This document shows positions 33,098 to 44,036 of a stretch of DNA of 64,000 nt, piece after piece (positions within the stretch are counted from its first letter, which is position 1; each line of letters opens with the position of its first letter). A program made the position numbers and the translations under genes. Source of the DNA: Meira nashicola. Taxonomy: Eukaryota > Basidiomycota > Exobasidiomycetes > Exobasidiales > Brachybasidiaceae. Location: assembly GCA_001600355.1 (NCBI GenBank), contig BCJU01000004.1, forward strand, positions 806,001 through 870,000, read 5' to 3'. The notes under the pieces were generated by a model. That model did not search any database. It was not told the DNA's origin and was given only the letters and a program-made list of their open reading frames with translations.

Positions 33098-34680
33098 TTA
33101 AGCACATTTTGTAGCCAAATCAGCAGGTACACGATCGTTTAGATAAGCGATAACATTCTCAAGTGGAGCCTGAAGGAAAAGGTCAGCATACGAAATCTTA
33201 TTTATATACAATTGTAAACAATCCACTCACCCAGGAAGCTTCTGCAGCTTTATCACTGCCTGTTAGTGCTTTTACAGTGGAGTTTAATGTTTTTCCATAT
33301 GACTGTCAAAATAAGTCATTTGTTTGTGTCAGTATTGCTTTCTTTTGTCAATAAGGAGGAGAATGTTACTTACTAGAATGCGAACATAATATTTTGGTGT
33401 TTTTTCTTTGGTTTTATAAATTTCAAAATTGAGTTCACTACCCATACCTGGCCACATGATATAAGGCATCCCAACAGTTTTGAAAAGTCTAACCATAGTA
33501 CCATCATGACCGACGAATAAACTGAACTTTTTATCATTTTTACCATCTTGAATTGACTGTAAGAGAAGAGCAATCTCTTTAACTAATAAACCAATTGAAT
33601 ATTTCGTATATTCATCTGCGTTTGGACTTGCATTCCAAATATAATTATATTCCCAATTACCTTCTTCGTAAACTTGATTTGCAATTTCTTGTGTTATACT
33701 TTTACCCGTTTGTGGGTTTGTAGGTAATGGATGACCGTTACATTGACGTGAAGAAAGAGCATCAAATGCATGATCGATCCAACTATTCCAACCGGAAAGG
33801 TTTGTTGTACCTAAAACGTCATTTAATGTACCGAATAAATCTGCTTTGCTTGCGATATGATCTGTCCATTCTTTTTCCGACTGTATTTTTGGAGGGGTGA
33901 ATAAAGAGTTAGTATGTTTTATTTGTATGTATTATCTCTCCTACTTACATTAATCGTATTACGTAAATCATTGGCATGCGAACAAGAATAGCTCGGTACG
34001 ATATTATCCAAAGTAGAAGGTAAAACGGAAGATTTAAACTTTTCATGATCAGGAACGCCCATTCCATGTAATAAACCACTTGCAACTTGAAATGTTCTTT
34101 CTTCAGGACTATTTCTCAGTAATGTATTTTGTTCTTTTGGCCAAGTTGTTCCAAATTTATGAATAGGATTTTTACCTTTTGGACCATAAACGCTCCATAA
34201 ATCTTTACCTTGTTGAAATGCATCATGTAAGCCACCAACTGTTAAAGGACCTGATTCACATGTACCATTCCAAAATCTTGATTTAAGTGGATGCCAATCT
34301 GGAATTTGAAATTGTTTTTGAATATTTGTTGATCCATCTTTTCCATGTGCATAATTATAATATTCAATATTATTACAATTCCATCCTTCAGGTGGATTAT
34401 AAAATTGTTCATTCGGTAACAAATTCACAGGAGTACGCTTTGAATGTCTTTGAACGTGAATCAAATGAATCAATTCAGCTGTTTTTGTTGGAGGAGAATA
34501 ATCATTTTGTTTTACGAGTTGAGGAGGTAAGATGTAATTGCTTGCTGCAGTATGACTAGCTGCACAATACCATGATAAACTGGAAGGGATTGATAAAGTC
34601 ATCTTGTCAGAAGAAGGAGAGCTCAGATCCAAAAGTTGTAACAAGTTGACAAAGAAGAATTGAAATAGGAGATCCAACAT
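33098..34680 (-). CDS. histidine acid phosphatase-like (clade 2) secreted enzyme
   Basis: Four exons, 34680-33949, 33880-33374, 33302-33231 and 33169-33098, give 460 aa. All introns are GT-AG (61-71 nt). The hydrophobic N-terminus (LFQFFFVNLLQLL) suggests a signal peptide. The first motif is VQRHSKRTP, a fungal variant of RHGxRxP. A second arginine cluster RNSPEERTFQVASGLL follows, and the proton donor motif is FVGHDGT. These features match the clade-2 histidine phosphatases (acid phosphatase, counting-factor-like). The two short 3' exons encode the C-terminus (ASW then APLENVIAYLNDRVP) and would be missed without splicing. The specific substrate is unknown. No phytase specificity can be read from the sequence. 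Confidence 0.85.
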
Positions 34681-35028
34681 CTTTGGCTCACTTTATATTA
34701 CATTTTTCGAAATGAACATTTGAAGGAAAGGTTAGACTCTTTTGTGTTCCTGCATCGAGATGCTTTTTCCAGTAGAACGTTCGAATAAAGAAGTCTTCCT
34801 GCTCTGTTGCTTAGCCTCTTTGTGCAGATCCGAAATGCTTATTTTGGCGCTAAAAATTGTTCATTATTCTTTCGTCACGCTAAGATCTTCTTTCTTGGTT
34901 GTGAAGGAACGTGTTCATTCTAAATGCTTCATAATATACAATGCGGGCCTTGCAAATATGATCATATGCTCAAATGAGAAGAATTTCTATTTTGTCTTCT
35001 GTCTTCGGATCCGATTTTTGGCTGATGT
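34681..35028. other. spacer between phosphatase and zinc-finger gene
   Basis: A 348-bp spacer on the minus strand contains the promoter of the phosphatase gene and the 3' UTR of the zinc-finger gene. The plus-strand open stretch 34742-35104 crosses into the next gene and is chance. Confidence 0.5.
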
Positions 35029-36284
35029 TCATGATCTCGTTGCGCTGGATTCCTGTTTGATTTGCTTCGTAGGTCGACCATTTGAAGGGATTGAGGATGT
35101 TTGAGGTACAACGCAATCCAGCGCGATCTCCCATGTATCATGAATGCCAATATTACGTCCATCGTCTAAAGCGTATGCATCGGTAAGTATCGTACCGTTT
35201 TGAATTCTATCGTACTTTTTGTCTAGCCAAGGTTGTGCATTTGTTCTTTTGATCTCTTGGGAAAATGAAGGTGTTAATTGAGATAGGGCAATTTGATGAT
35301 TATCAAATATTCTTGCTGATTTCCTCCGCGTTGAACGAACGTCAGGTCGATCGATCATGTAGCTTGGAAAGGTTTTGGGAAGTTCTTCCAACTCTCTTGC
35401 TTGGGTGACAGCATCATTCATCGGCATGAACACGACACGCTTCTTGTCCTTGTTTGAGTGATACTTTTTCACATGCTCCTGCAATGTTCTCAAGCTTTTC
35501 GTTGGCCCTTCAATCGATTTGCATTTCTCGAATGGACATGCAAATATATGAACAGCAAGATGTTCTTCCATTACGTGTTTTTCCAAATCAGAAACCTTTG
35601 CCTTACATATGCTCCAATTGCAAGCTTTTTCATTGCTATGGTCTGCTTGTTGTGGTGCTTCCTTTATATGCTCTTCCAGAACGTGCTTCCATCAAATAAA
35701 AGTTGATTGTTTACATGCGTCAAAAAATACTGCCTTGAACTCGAATTGACGCCAGAACACGACTCACCCTTGTCAAAACTTCAGCTGTGTTGAAAAAGCG
35801 ACCACAACGCTTGCTCTTCTTTGATGATAACCACTGACATCGAAGTGGTTCTTTCTGTGGTTGATTGGTAAGGTGATTGTCAGATGGCAAGAACAAGATT
35901 ACTGAGCTAGCTTCATACACTTACAGTCACTCTGAGACTTGGGAACAAATCCTTTTGTCGTTCTTTTCCCTTTTGCTTGTTTACATTGCTTTCGCTCCCC
36001 GAATCAGCATGGTAAACCTCCCCCGTACATACACTTCGATACCCTTCACTAGAGATTAATCTTTCGGCAACTTTGACTTGAAAGGTATTTTCTTCCTTCA
36101 ATACATTACTGCTTGTTGATGCAGTAGCTGAAGAGGATTCTGCTGCTGGCGAGGAGACTTCAAGATTATGATGCGCACTTTCAACATCCTGAAGCCAGCC
36201 TGCTATTGCTTTTTGGAATTTAGACTCATTCGTGTTCAAATCGATATCCTTTATAAAATCCGTAAGCTTGATTTCCCGAACCAT
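35029..36284 (-). CDS. C2H2 zinc-finger protein, PacC/Rim101-like
   Basis: Three exons, 36284-35925, 35854-35768 and 35685-35029, give 367 aa. Residues about 126-155 read CQW, a spacer, CGRFFNTAEVLTRHVLEEH, then CNWSICKAKV, HVMEEHLAVH and FACPFEKC, and end LQEHVKKYH. That order (CxW...CG.F.TAE.L..H, then C.W..C..K) closely follows the three-finger DNA-binding region of PacC/Rim101, the ambient-pH regulator. The first finger spans the exon 2-3 join. The protein is much shorter than PacC (about 600-900 aa) and lacks an evident processing or signalling-protease region, so pH regulation is not implied. It is likely a nuclear DNA-binding factor. Confidence 0.75.
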
Positions 36285-37223
36285 GGTGAATACTTCAAGA
36301 TTAAAGTTCTTTGTTATTTTTAATTGTTGTTGATATCGTTAATCATACTATAGTACAAAAATGTGCAAGATGGTTGAAAAATACAAGATTGCAATCAAAA
36401 TCTCTTCAACGGCGTCAAAAATTGATCCAGTTTCTACCCCTTTTCTTCTTCACACGCCGACTACATAATGTGCAAACCAACTCTTCCGCCGCCTTTCGTT
36501 CAATTTTGACCCGTTACTCTTCGGGGCTCGAATGAATTATTCACAATGTCTTTCCAATTCGGACCGTCCGTCCATTTGCGCGTTTACACTGACTTCTTAG
36601 GCGGTCAATATGAATAATGTATATTTCGTCATGCTTTCTGAGAATTTTACATCCCCATTCAGAGATTGTGGTATTCTCAATATAGGTATGATCATCAAAC
36701 TCTCTACACTTTAGCGCAATCAGACTGCCATACAAAGATTTGCCTTGTACGTACGGTATGTATGAGTGTGTTTCGGCCGTAATAGCCTGTTTGGTTTTCC
36801 ACATGAAAAGTTTCTAGCCAGCTTAAAGACGCGTACGCTGGATTAATGTTGAGAAATTCTGTTCGGATTATCTCTGGCTTGAGCACCCTGGAAGCTAGCC
36901 GGCAATCGCTTAAGCAGGCGCTAAGGGACAGAGTAAAAATGAATGGATAAGTTTCAATTGTTTCATTCATCATCATCATCATCACAGAATCAAGAAAGCA
37001 AACATACTTTGCAAGTTTCAGTTGCCGTCAGAATTCTTGACCTTTTCAACGATAGAAAGCGCCCTGTTTGATCGATTTGTATTATATGCCGCATTGATTG
37101 GAAGCTTTTCGGATCCATTTTTCCCGCCTATTCTTGTTCCTCATTCAAGGTAAAAACTGCACTGTCGATCAACTTTATTTGGTCATCAGTGCAGATTTTG
37201 ACTTTTTTGTCCCTTCAAACAGA
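36285..37223. promoter_or_regulatory. divergent interval, zinc-finger / SIT4-like (939 bp)
   Basis: It contains an ATC/TCA microsatellite at 36966-36984, an ACGCGT hexamer at 36829-36834 and no protein-like frame. A candidate 5' UTR intron for the phosphatase gene spans about 37150-37222: GTAAAA donor, TTCAAACAG acceptor one base before the ATG, 73 nt. That is the size range of other introns here, but RNA evidence is absent. Confidence 0.4.
36966..36984. repeat. TCA trinucleotide microsatellite
   Basis: Six tandem TCA units lie between the zinc-finger and SIT4-like genes. Confidence 0.8.
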
Positions 37224-38246
37224 ATGACTTTGGATTTAGATCAAGCGATCGCAACTTTGAGAGAATGCAAATATTTACCTGAACAAGACATTAAACAATT
37301 ATGCGACTTGGTCAAATCTCTGCTTTTAGAAGAATCCAATATACAACCCGTCAGTTCGCCTGTAACGATTTGCGGTGATATACATGGACAATTTTGGGAT
37401 TTACTCAAACTTTTCGAAGTTGGAGGTAATCCACCAGATACAGGATACATCTTTATGGGCGATTTTGTGGACAGAGGGTACTTTTCTCTAGAAACGTTTT
37501 CCCTTTTGATGGCACTCAAAGCAAGATGGCCAGACAGAATAACGCTATTGAGAGGAAATCATGAAAGTAGACAAATTACGCAAGTTTATGGATTTTACGA
37601 TGAATGTCAGCATAAGTACGGAAATGCAAACGTTTGGAAAAGTTGTTGTCAAGTGTTTGATTATCTCAATTTGGCAGCAATCATTGATGGAAGAGTGTTA
37701 TGTGTACATGGAGGATTAAGTCCTGACGTACGAACTTTGGATCAAGTGCGCATCATTGCTCGTGCTCAAGAAGTGCCACATGAAGGTGCATTTTGTGATT
37801 TGATGTGGTCCGATCCGGATGATATACAAACTTGGAGTATCTCTCCGCGTGGCGCTGGTTGGCTATTTGGTGGAACAGTGACGAGCGAATTTAATCATGT
37901 GAATGGATTGGAATTAATCGCAAGAGCACACCAATTGGTTCAAGAAGGATATAAGCTTATGCACGATAATGCAATCGTAACAGTTTGGTCCGCGCCTAAT
38001 TATTGTTACAGATGTGGCAATGTAGCTTCGATCTTTGAAGTGGACGATCTTCTATCTATGGGATCGAGTAAGAGCTTACCTAATGGTACGCTAGATGAAG
38101 AGAAGAACGGGAAAAATGTAGAACCAGGAGGAGAGGAAGATCCTGATAGCATTTATGCTTCTCGACATTTCAAGATCTTTGACGCTGTACCTGATCAAGA
38201 GAGAACAACCCCATCAAGGCTGAACACATCACAATACTTTCTCTGA
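37224..38246 (+). CDS. SIT4: serine/threonine phosphatase catalytic subunit, SIT4/PP6 type
   Basis: A single coding exon encodes 340 aa. Metal-binding motifs GDIHG, GDFVDRG and RGNHE are intact, and the C-terminus ends YFL, the methylatable leucine tail of PP2A-like phosphatases. Blocks such as [27 protein letters not shown], with RAQEVPHEG, place it with Sit4/PP6 rather than PP4 or Ppg1. The family works in G1/S, TORC1 and DNA-repair signalling with Sap/SAPS subunits. An acidic insert of about 35 residues ([13 protein letters not shown] through EEDPDS) sits between the core and the tail and is unusual. ATG 37224 gives the family-length N-terminus. Confidence 0.92.
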   Translation: MTLDLDQAIATLRECKYLPEQDIKQLCDLVKSLLLEESNIQPVSSPVTICGDIHGQFWDLLKLFEVGGNPPDTGYIFMGDFVDRGYFSLETFSLLMALKARWPDRITLLRGNHESRQITQVYGFYDECQHKYGNANVWKSCCQVFDYLNLAAIIDGRVLCVHGGLSPDVRTLDQVRIIARAQEVPHEGAFCDLMWSDPDDIQTWSISPRGAGWLFGGTVTSEFNHVNGLELIARAHQLVQEGYKLMHDNAIVTVWSAPNYCYRCGNVASIFEVDDLLSMGSSKSLPNGTLDEEKNGKNVEPGGEEDPDSIYASRHFKIFDAVPDQERTTPSRLNTSQYFL

Positions 38247-38439
38247 TTCAGCGGAAAGGTTTCTTTTCCCACTTCTTCTCCACAACAGCATTTCTGCTGC
38301 ACTTTTCGTCATGACATTTCTTTGACGATGTGACATTACAAATAGAAAGCATCTTAGCTCTCACACAATGTACTTTTATACAGGATACATACAAACAAAC
38401 GTACTTGTCCTTCTTCAAATGATCCATTCTTGCATCTTA

Positions 38440-40637
38440 TCAGGCCGTTTGCCATACCATTGCCGCATCAATTTGAGATGCTTTGCGATCGAATAAAGCA
38501 GAAACAGGTATATAGTTGATAGCAGCATCAAGTTTATTGGGGGAAATCTGTCGTATATGCTCTCTTATTTTCTCGATAACGGCATCATTGCTGTAAAAAA
38601 TGCGTATTGAAGCACCTTTCGTTTGTAGAAGTTTTGCGATTGTTGCGTCTTCTGTTTCGGTTTGCTGACCAGAATTGCTCAGGTAAGCTACACCAAATTG
38701 AGTAGCAGTACTTCTTTTGCTGATGCAAATCCAATCCACTGAGTATGATCCGAAATAATCTGTTCCTTGTGTTTTCATAAATCCATTACTTTCATCACTA
38801 TCCTCATCCTCCTCATCAATGTTCACTTGATCTCCATTTTGAGCGCTTAATTGCCATTCAACTGAGGCATGTCTTGGTAATCCATCCTGCTCTAAAATTA
38901 CGAAAAGAGTGGGTATCTCTTGTGCTTTCAAACCAAGCCATGAAGCCTCCCATGCGTTATCGTCATCTTCTTCATCTTCATCTATGTTATTTTGCGATTG
39001 TTTTAGCCAAATTTGATGTGCGAATGATAATTGTTTTACATCATTCAACCAACAAATGCATCCTTCAATCCATGCTTGATTTTTCAAAACGCGATAATCT
39101 TCAAGAATTGCTTTAAAAATTCTTCTTGCATGTTGAAGAGCCAAAACGGTTTGATCAAATGAATTTTGAATTAATTGTAAATTGATTGGATTTAAACCAA
39201 TTTGACCCGCTATCGAAATTCGACCGAAACTTTCAACTGCTTGTGAATAAGGTGCAATATTTGCAGCTGCCCAATAACTTCTTCCTTGAACGTGTAATGC
39301 TTTCCTAGCAATTGAACTTTCAAAAGCGTATGCATCTATCAAGATATTGCTATGACTTTCATCCAGGTTGATTGCAACACAAGCTCTACTGGGCGGATCT
39401 ACTCCAAACAATGTCTTGTAAACAAAATTTAAAGCAGGGAAATGTCGTTGATTCGAAAGGTACACATTGATATGGGCTAAATTCTCTAAATTTAAACCTT
39501 GCTTTTGAAGTTCATCCCCTAACAAGTCGAACGCTTTCCGTATCTCTGTTTCGATATCATACCCTTCTTCCACTCTACCCTGTATTCCACTGATGGCACA
39601 CCAAGGTCCATTCTTGGATGTCAATGGCTGCTGTTGAATATGTTGCAGGGTAGTTTTCTCGATTGATAATGTACCGATTATATCTTGCGGCCTACACCTA
39701 ACACTGTATCGATCAAAACGATTAGGAATTGTGATTGTTTCGGGCGAAACGATAATTTGCTCTTCTTTCTCTTCTAAATGTGCTTTTTCGATCTTCATAT
39801 AAAATACGCCATCAGAGCTCTCTTCTCCATGGGTAACGATTGTGGTCTTATCAAGAACGATCTTCCTTTTGAATAAAGGACAATCAAGCGTGAAAGTTTC
39901 ATATTCCCCTCCTTCTCCACAAATATGAGCACCATATAATCCGTTCAATTTGTGTAACTTTGTTCTCATTTGTTTAAGTGTTTTACCGAGATCATCTTGT
40001 TCCAAACCAGCTCCTGCGACTTTGATTATAATCGATTGCATATTTGCAAAACACATTTCATCCAAAAGTTCGGCTTGATCACGTTGCCATAAAAAGCTAA
40101 GTGGAAGTAATTCCATTCCTGTCCGTAAAGCAACATGTTCGACACGAACTCTTTGATAATTTGAAAGAATTGCTCCTACACTAACAGCATTGATTTCCGG
40201 ATGTTGTTGTTTAACTTGTTTCAAAAGTGTGAAAAGGTCTTCTGTTTCATCATGATCTAAACTAGAAGTGGAAGCAACCTTATTTCCTTCTTTTGCCAAT
40301 CGATCACCATAAGTGGAGGTTTGATTGAGTGCTTTTCCTTTGATTGTCGTTCGATAAAGTGGAAATTGCATTGCTTCAGCAATCAAGTGAATTGCATCAT
40401 GGCCGACAGTTTGATACATATAAGAGTCCAATTCATCTATATAAAGAAAGAGTCAATACCAGCATACATGCATCACCTTTCTCTTTCGCATTCACCCAAA
40501 AACTCACCTTTTCCTTCCGGTGGTGCCAAAGTAGCCAATGCGACTATATTATGACCTAAAGCAGCACAGTGACATAAATTATAACAACTATCTTTACCTC
40601 CCGAAAGAAGTCCTACCACATTGAGCCTTTCCGTCAT
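38440..40637 (-). CDS. DPH6: diphthine-ammonia ligase with RidA-like C-terminal domains
   Basis: Two exons, 40637-40508 and 40436-38440, give 708 aa. The PP-loop SGGKDS (residues 12-17) and the following CYNLCHCAALGH block are the adenine-nucleotide hydrolase signature of Dph6, which makes the amide of diphthamide on eEF2 using ammonium. Conserved ATP_bind_4 blocks include GAILSNYQRVRVEHVALRTGM and CGEGGEYETFTLDCPLF. Residues about 320-430 and later regions (AAANIAPYSQAVESFGRISIAGQIGLNP) are YjgF/RidA-like domains fused at the C-terminus, an arrangement known in fungal and plant Dph6. Exon 1 carries the catalytic loop, so starting at exon 2 would lose the active site. It is divergent from ASF1. 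Confidence 0.93.
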
Positions 40638-41007
40638 GATGACTGTTTTTCAGGAAATTCTTTTTATGTCATTTCTTCTCAACTTTAAAAAATTTCCGTA
40701 GCGCTACTTAAAAAGTCTATTTCCGATTCCCTGCAAAACACTTAACCTACCCAAACGCGAACGCGCTCTTGAAAGCAGCGCGTAAAGAGATCAACAAACA
40801 ACGCGTGCCCTGAACACAAAGCCAAAAGACAATTTTGAACGCAACACTTTGCTCTGCACTGTGTCTACCTGTCTATAAAGAGCAGGCAGCGCTGCGCACT
40901 CTTCTGGGGCGTTATGTTATTTTGGATCATTGGTTCAACCGCAGATTCTAGACTTCAACTTCCATCATCTTTCATTTCAGCCGAGATACCAACCATAATA
41001 CGCAACT
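40638..41007. promoter_or_regulatory. divergent promoter with possible MCB sites, DPH6 / ASF1
   Basis: This 370-bp interval holds ACGCGT at 40801-40806 and the related ACGCGAACGCGC at 40755-40766. These match the MBF (MCB) cell-cycle element. GCAGCGC occurs at 40775-40781 and the palindrome GCAGCGCTGC at 40886-40895. S-phase expression of ASF1 would fit MCB control, but it is not demonstrated here. Confidence 0.5.
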
Positions 41008-41730
41008 ATGTCTGTCGTATCTCTACTCGATGTCAAAATCTTGAATGACAATGCAGCATTCTCAGGTGAGTAAGAAGATTGTTTTGGGTTATGAGAAATG
41101 AATGAACGGATTGAAACTAATCTCTTCCTTTGTTCTTCTACACAGAACCTTACATCTTTCGTGTCACATTCGAATGCATTTCACCACTGAAAGATGATCT
41201 AGAATGGCGTTTAGTTTACGTTGGTTCAGCACAAAGCGAAAAATACGATCAAGAATTGGATTCTTGTTTGGTTGGTCCTGTACCGGCAGGAGTGAATTCT
41301 TTTGAATTTGAAGCAGCAGCACCTTCTATTGATAAAATCCCATCTGAAGATATTCTTGGCGTAACGGTAATTCTACTTACAGGAAGTTACGCAGATCAAG
41401 AATTTATCAGAGTTGGTTATTACGTTAATAATGCTTATGATTCAGAAGAATTACGTGAAAATCCTCCAGAAGTTTTAGATCTTTCTAAAGTTCGAAGAGA
41501 ACTTTTGGTCGATAAACCAAGGGTTACTAGATTTAATATCAAATGGTGAGTGCTTTCCGATCTAACCTTTACGATGTCATACTTTTCTGACTCTTTCCTT
41601 TTCTCCTTTAAGGGATGAACCCACCACCGCAAATGAAGCGCAGCCATCCGAATTCGAAGCCACTGGTGAAGCACAAGCAGCAGAAGCAGATCTACGAACA
41701 GTCGGTCAACAATCGATCGCTGTTTCATAA
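41008..41730 (+). CDS. ASF1: histone H3-H4 chaperone ASF1
   Basis: Three exons, 41008-41065, 41146-41545 and 41613-41730, give 191 aa. The sequence [29 protein letters not shown] is the near-invariant Asf1 start, and [24 protein letters not shown] and [13 protein letters not shown] are core immunoglobulin-fold blocks. The C-terminus is a short acidic/polar tail ([20 protein letters not shown]), shorter than the long acidic tail of budding yeast. The family hands H3-H4 to CAF-1 and HIRA during replication and transcription. The second intron falls in the codon of the final tryptophan of NIKW. Confidence 0.96.
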
Positions 41731-42120
41731 TGTTCTCGTCATTTTAAAGTGTACAATTACCAACTTCGACTCTTGTTTTCCTGTTCACTATAGCAGAGGC
41801 AATCTTTGCATCAGCCTTTGCTCAGTCTTTCCTCATCAAAACTCCAATCCGATCGTATGTATAAATATTTTAAACTCATGCTTGTCAACATTTACAGGCC
41901 AACGTTGCCTAATGCTTAATGGTTTCGTTCCACTTTCAGGCAAATTCAGCGCAAATCCGTTAATATTGATGCGTGTGAGAGTACAGTTACAAAGAAGAAA
42001 GATATCCTTCCAAAACCCGAGGAGACTGATTAAGTACAAAATGTAAGAAAAGTGTGCATGATAATCAAAAAAGTAGAAAAAAAGAAGAGTGTTTAAGTGA
42101 AAAAAGCGCTCCCCTTTCAT
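41731..42120. other. convergent 3' UTR interval, ASF1 / CNT transporter
   Basis: A 390-bp interval between two stops holds 3' UTR sequence for both genes. The open stretches on both strands here (41615-42046 and 41836-42120) are chance. Confidence 0.5.
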
Positions 42121-44036
42121 TTAATCTGCACTGACGATACCTGCAATTGCGGCAGATGATAAAGTGACGAAAACACCAGTAATCAAGGCAGAAGGTGCCA
42201 AACGAACGATTTCCATCTTACGTTTAGGAGCAATTGCGCTCATCACACCAATGTTGATACCTAGAGAACCAAGGTTACCGAAACCACAAAGAGCATAAGT
42301 AACAATTTTGACAGCACGTGGATCGAGTGTATCTTGAATCTTGATGAATTGAGAATAAGCAACGAATTCATTTTGAACGACCTTTGTTGCAATCAATTGG
42401 GAAACTGTCAAAACATCCTTTCTTGGGACACCCAACATGAAAGTTAATGGCCATAAGACGTATCCGATGATCAGATCCAAACTTAATGGACCTCCGTTTT
42501 CGGCTGTAATGTACCAAGCATTACCGATATAGGCCAAAATACCATTGATCGCATAGACCAAACTGACGATAACCAACACATTGCAGAAAATTAAACCGGC
42601 AACACGAAGACCAAACCAAGCACCATTACTCAATGCATGGAGAGCGTCATTTGCACGTTCATCTTCTTGTTCTTCACGCTCGACGGCAACTTGACCTGCT
42701 GTTTCGGCTTCTTGGGTTTCAGGGTAAACCAATTTAGATGCTGCAATAGAAGCAGGAATAGACATAACCGAAGAAGTGATTAAATCACGACCGTTAACAC
42801 CGATACTGATATAAGCAGACAAGACTGAACCTGCAATTGTGGCAAAACCACTGACCAAAACTTGATGGAATTCGGCACGGGTAAACAAACGAGCATAAGG
42901 ACGAACCAAGACCACATTTTCACCTTGACCGATAAAGGGAGAAGCAACAGCGACAACAGCTTCAGCACCAGAGATATCGAAAGTTTTGTGGAAGAACCAA
43001 GCTGCTTTCTTGATAACCCAAGTCAATACACCAAGGTAGAATAATGCAACACACAAAGCAACAAAGAAGATGATACTGGAAAGTGTGTTGATGAAGAAGT
43101 AGTGTTCGCTAATCAAATCATTCCAGAAGAATGCTGCACCTCCGATAACACCTTGGTTTAAAAGATCAAAGGCAGCAGTAGAAATCCATGTGAAGAAGGA
43201 AGATCCTGCTCCAGTGCGGAAAACGAATAAAGCAATAATGAATTGGAATCCGATACCCAAGATTGTAGTTCTTGCTTTAACAGCACGGTGATTGCTAGAT
43301 GCCAAAAACATTCCTCCGTAAATCAATAAGAGACCGACCAAAGAAATTGTTCTGTTTCCATAGTTTGAAGTAGCTGTTGTAGGCAATCCGTATGTAGTAC
43401 CAAAGATCAAAGCGGTCAAAGCGATCCATCCGGTAGCCAATTTACCAGAGTAAGGGAGCATACTCCATGGCTTGCCCAAGACTGCATTCCAGGTTGTAGC
43501 AAAGAATCGAGCGAATGGCCTTTGAGGAATATAGCGTGATTTGTGGAACAAGATGAGAAGGATAAAGAACCAAGAAAAAACTGTAGAAGGAATCCATCTG
43601 TGACGAACTTTAGGTGTATCATTGATGATTGCAGGAATCCACCATCCCAAAATGAGCAAAATCAAACCAAAATCACGAATCCAAACAGCATATCTGGAAT
43701 GGAAAAAGACTAAAAGCTTATCCTTCCAAGGAGTATTGGGGGTATCATCTTCATCTTCTCCATTTTCACGTCTACGCCATTTGGCTGCTTCGATATCGAT
43801 ATCATTGATTCGTTCACGTGCAGGTTCTTGTGATTGAATGCTTTGATTATGGTATGTTTGCTTTTCATCTACACCGTCATGGGAAGAAGATGATCCTTGA
43901 TCCTATTTTTTTCAATATCAAGAAGATAGAATTAGGATTTATTTTATGCGATTAGAAAACCAAAGCATATACTCACAACTTTCTCTACATGCTTCTCTCC
44001 TGTTTGAGGGAGGACCTCAACGTTATCATAATTCAT
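42121..44036 (-). CDS. concentrative nucleoside transporter (CNT/SLC28)
   Basis: Two exons, 44036-43977 and 43902-42121, give 613 aa. After a hydrophilic N-terminal segment of about 110 residues, multiple hydrophobic helices follow: DFGLILLILGWWIPAI, GWIALTALIFG and FQFIIALFVFRTG among them. Motifs such as GQGENVVLVRPYARLFTRAEFHQVLVSGFATIAGS and QLIATKVVQNEFVAY are CNT signature blocks, where the latter region lines the nucleoside/cation site. CNTs import nucleosides with a proton or sodium gradient across the plasma membrane. Exon 1 encodes only 20 residues (MNYDNVEVLPQTGEK). Substrate preference cannot be read from sequence alone. Confidence 0.92.

Noticed and set aside
34742..35104. 120-codon plus-strand open frame
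   Set aside because: It runs into the zinc-finger 3' exon on the opposite strand and is compositionally random.
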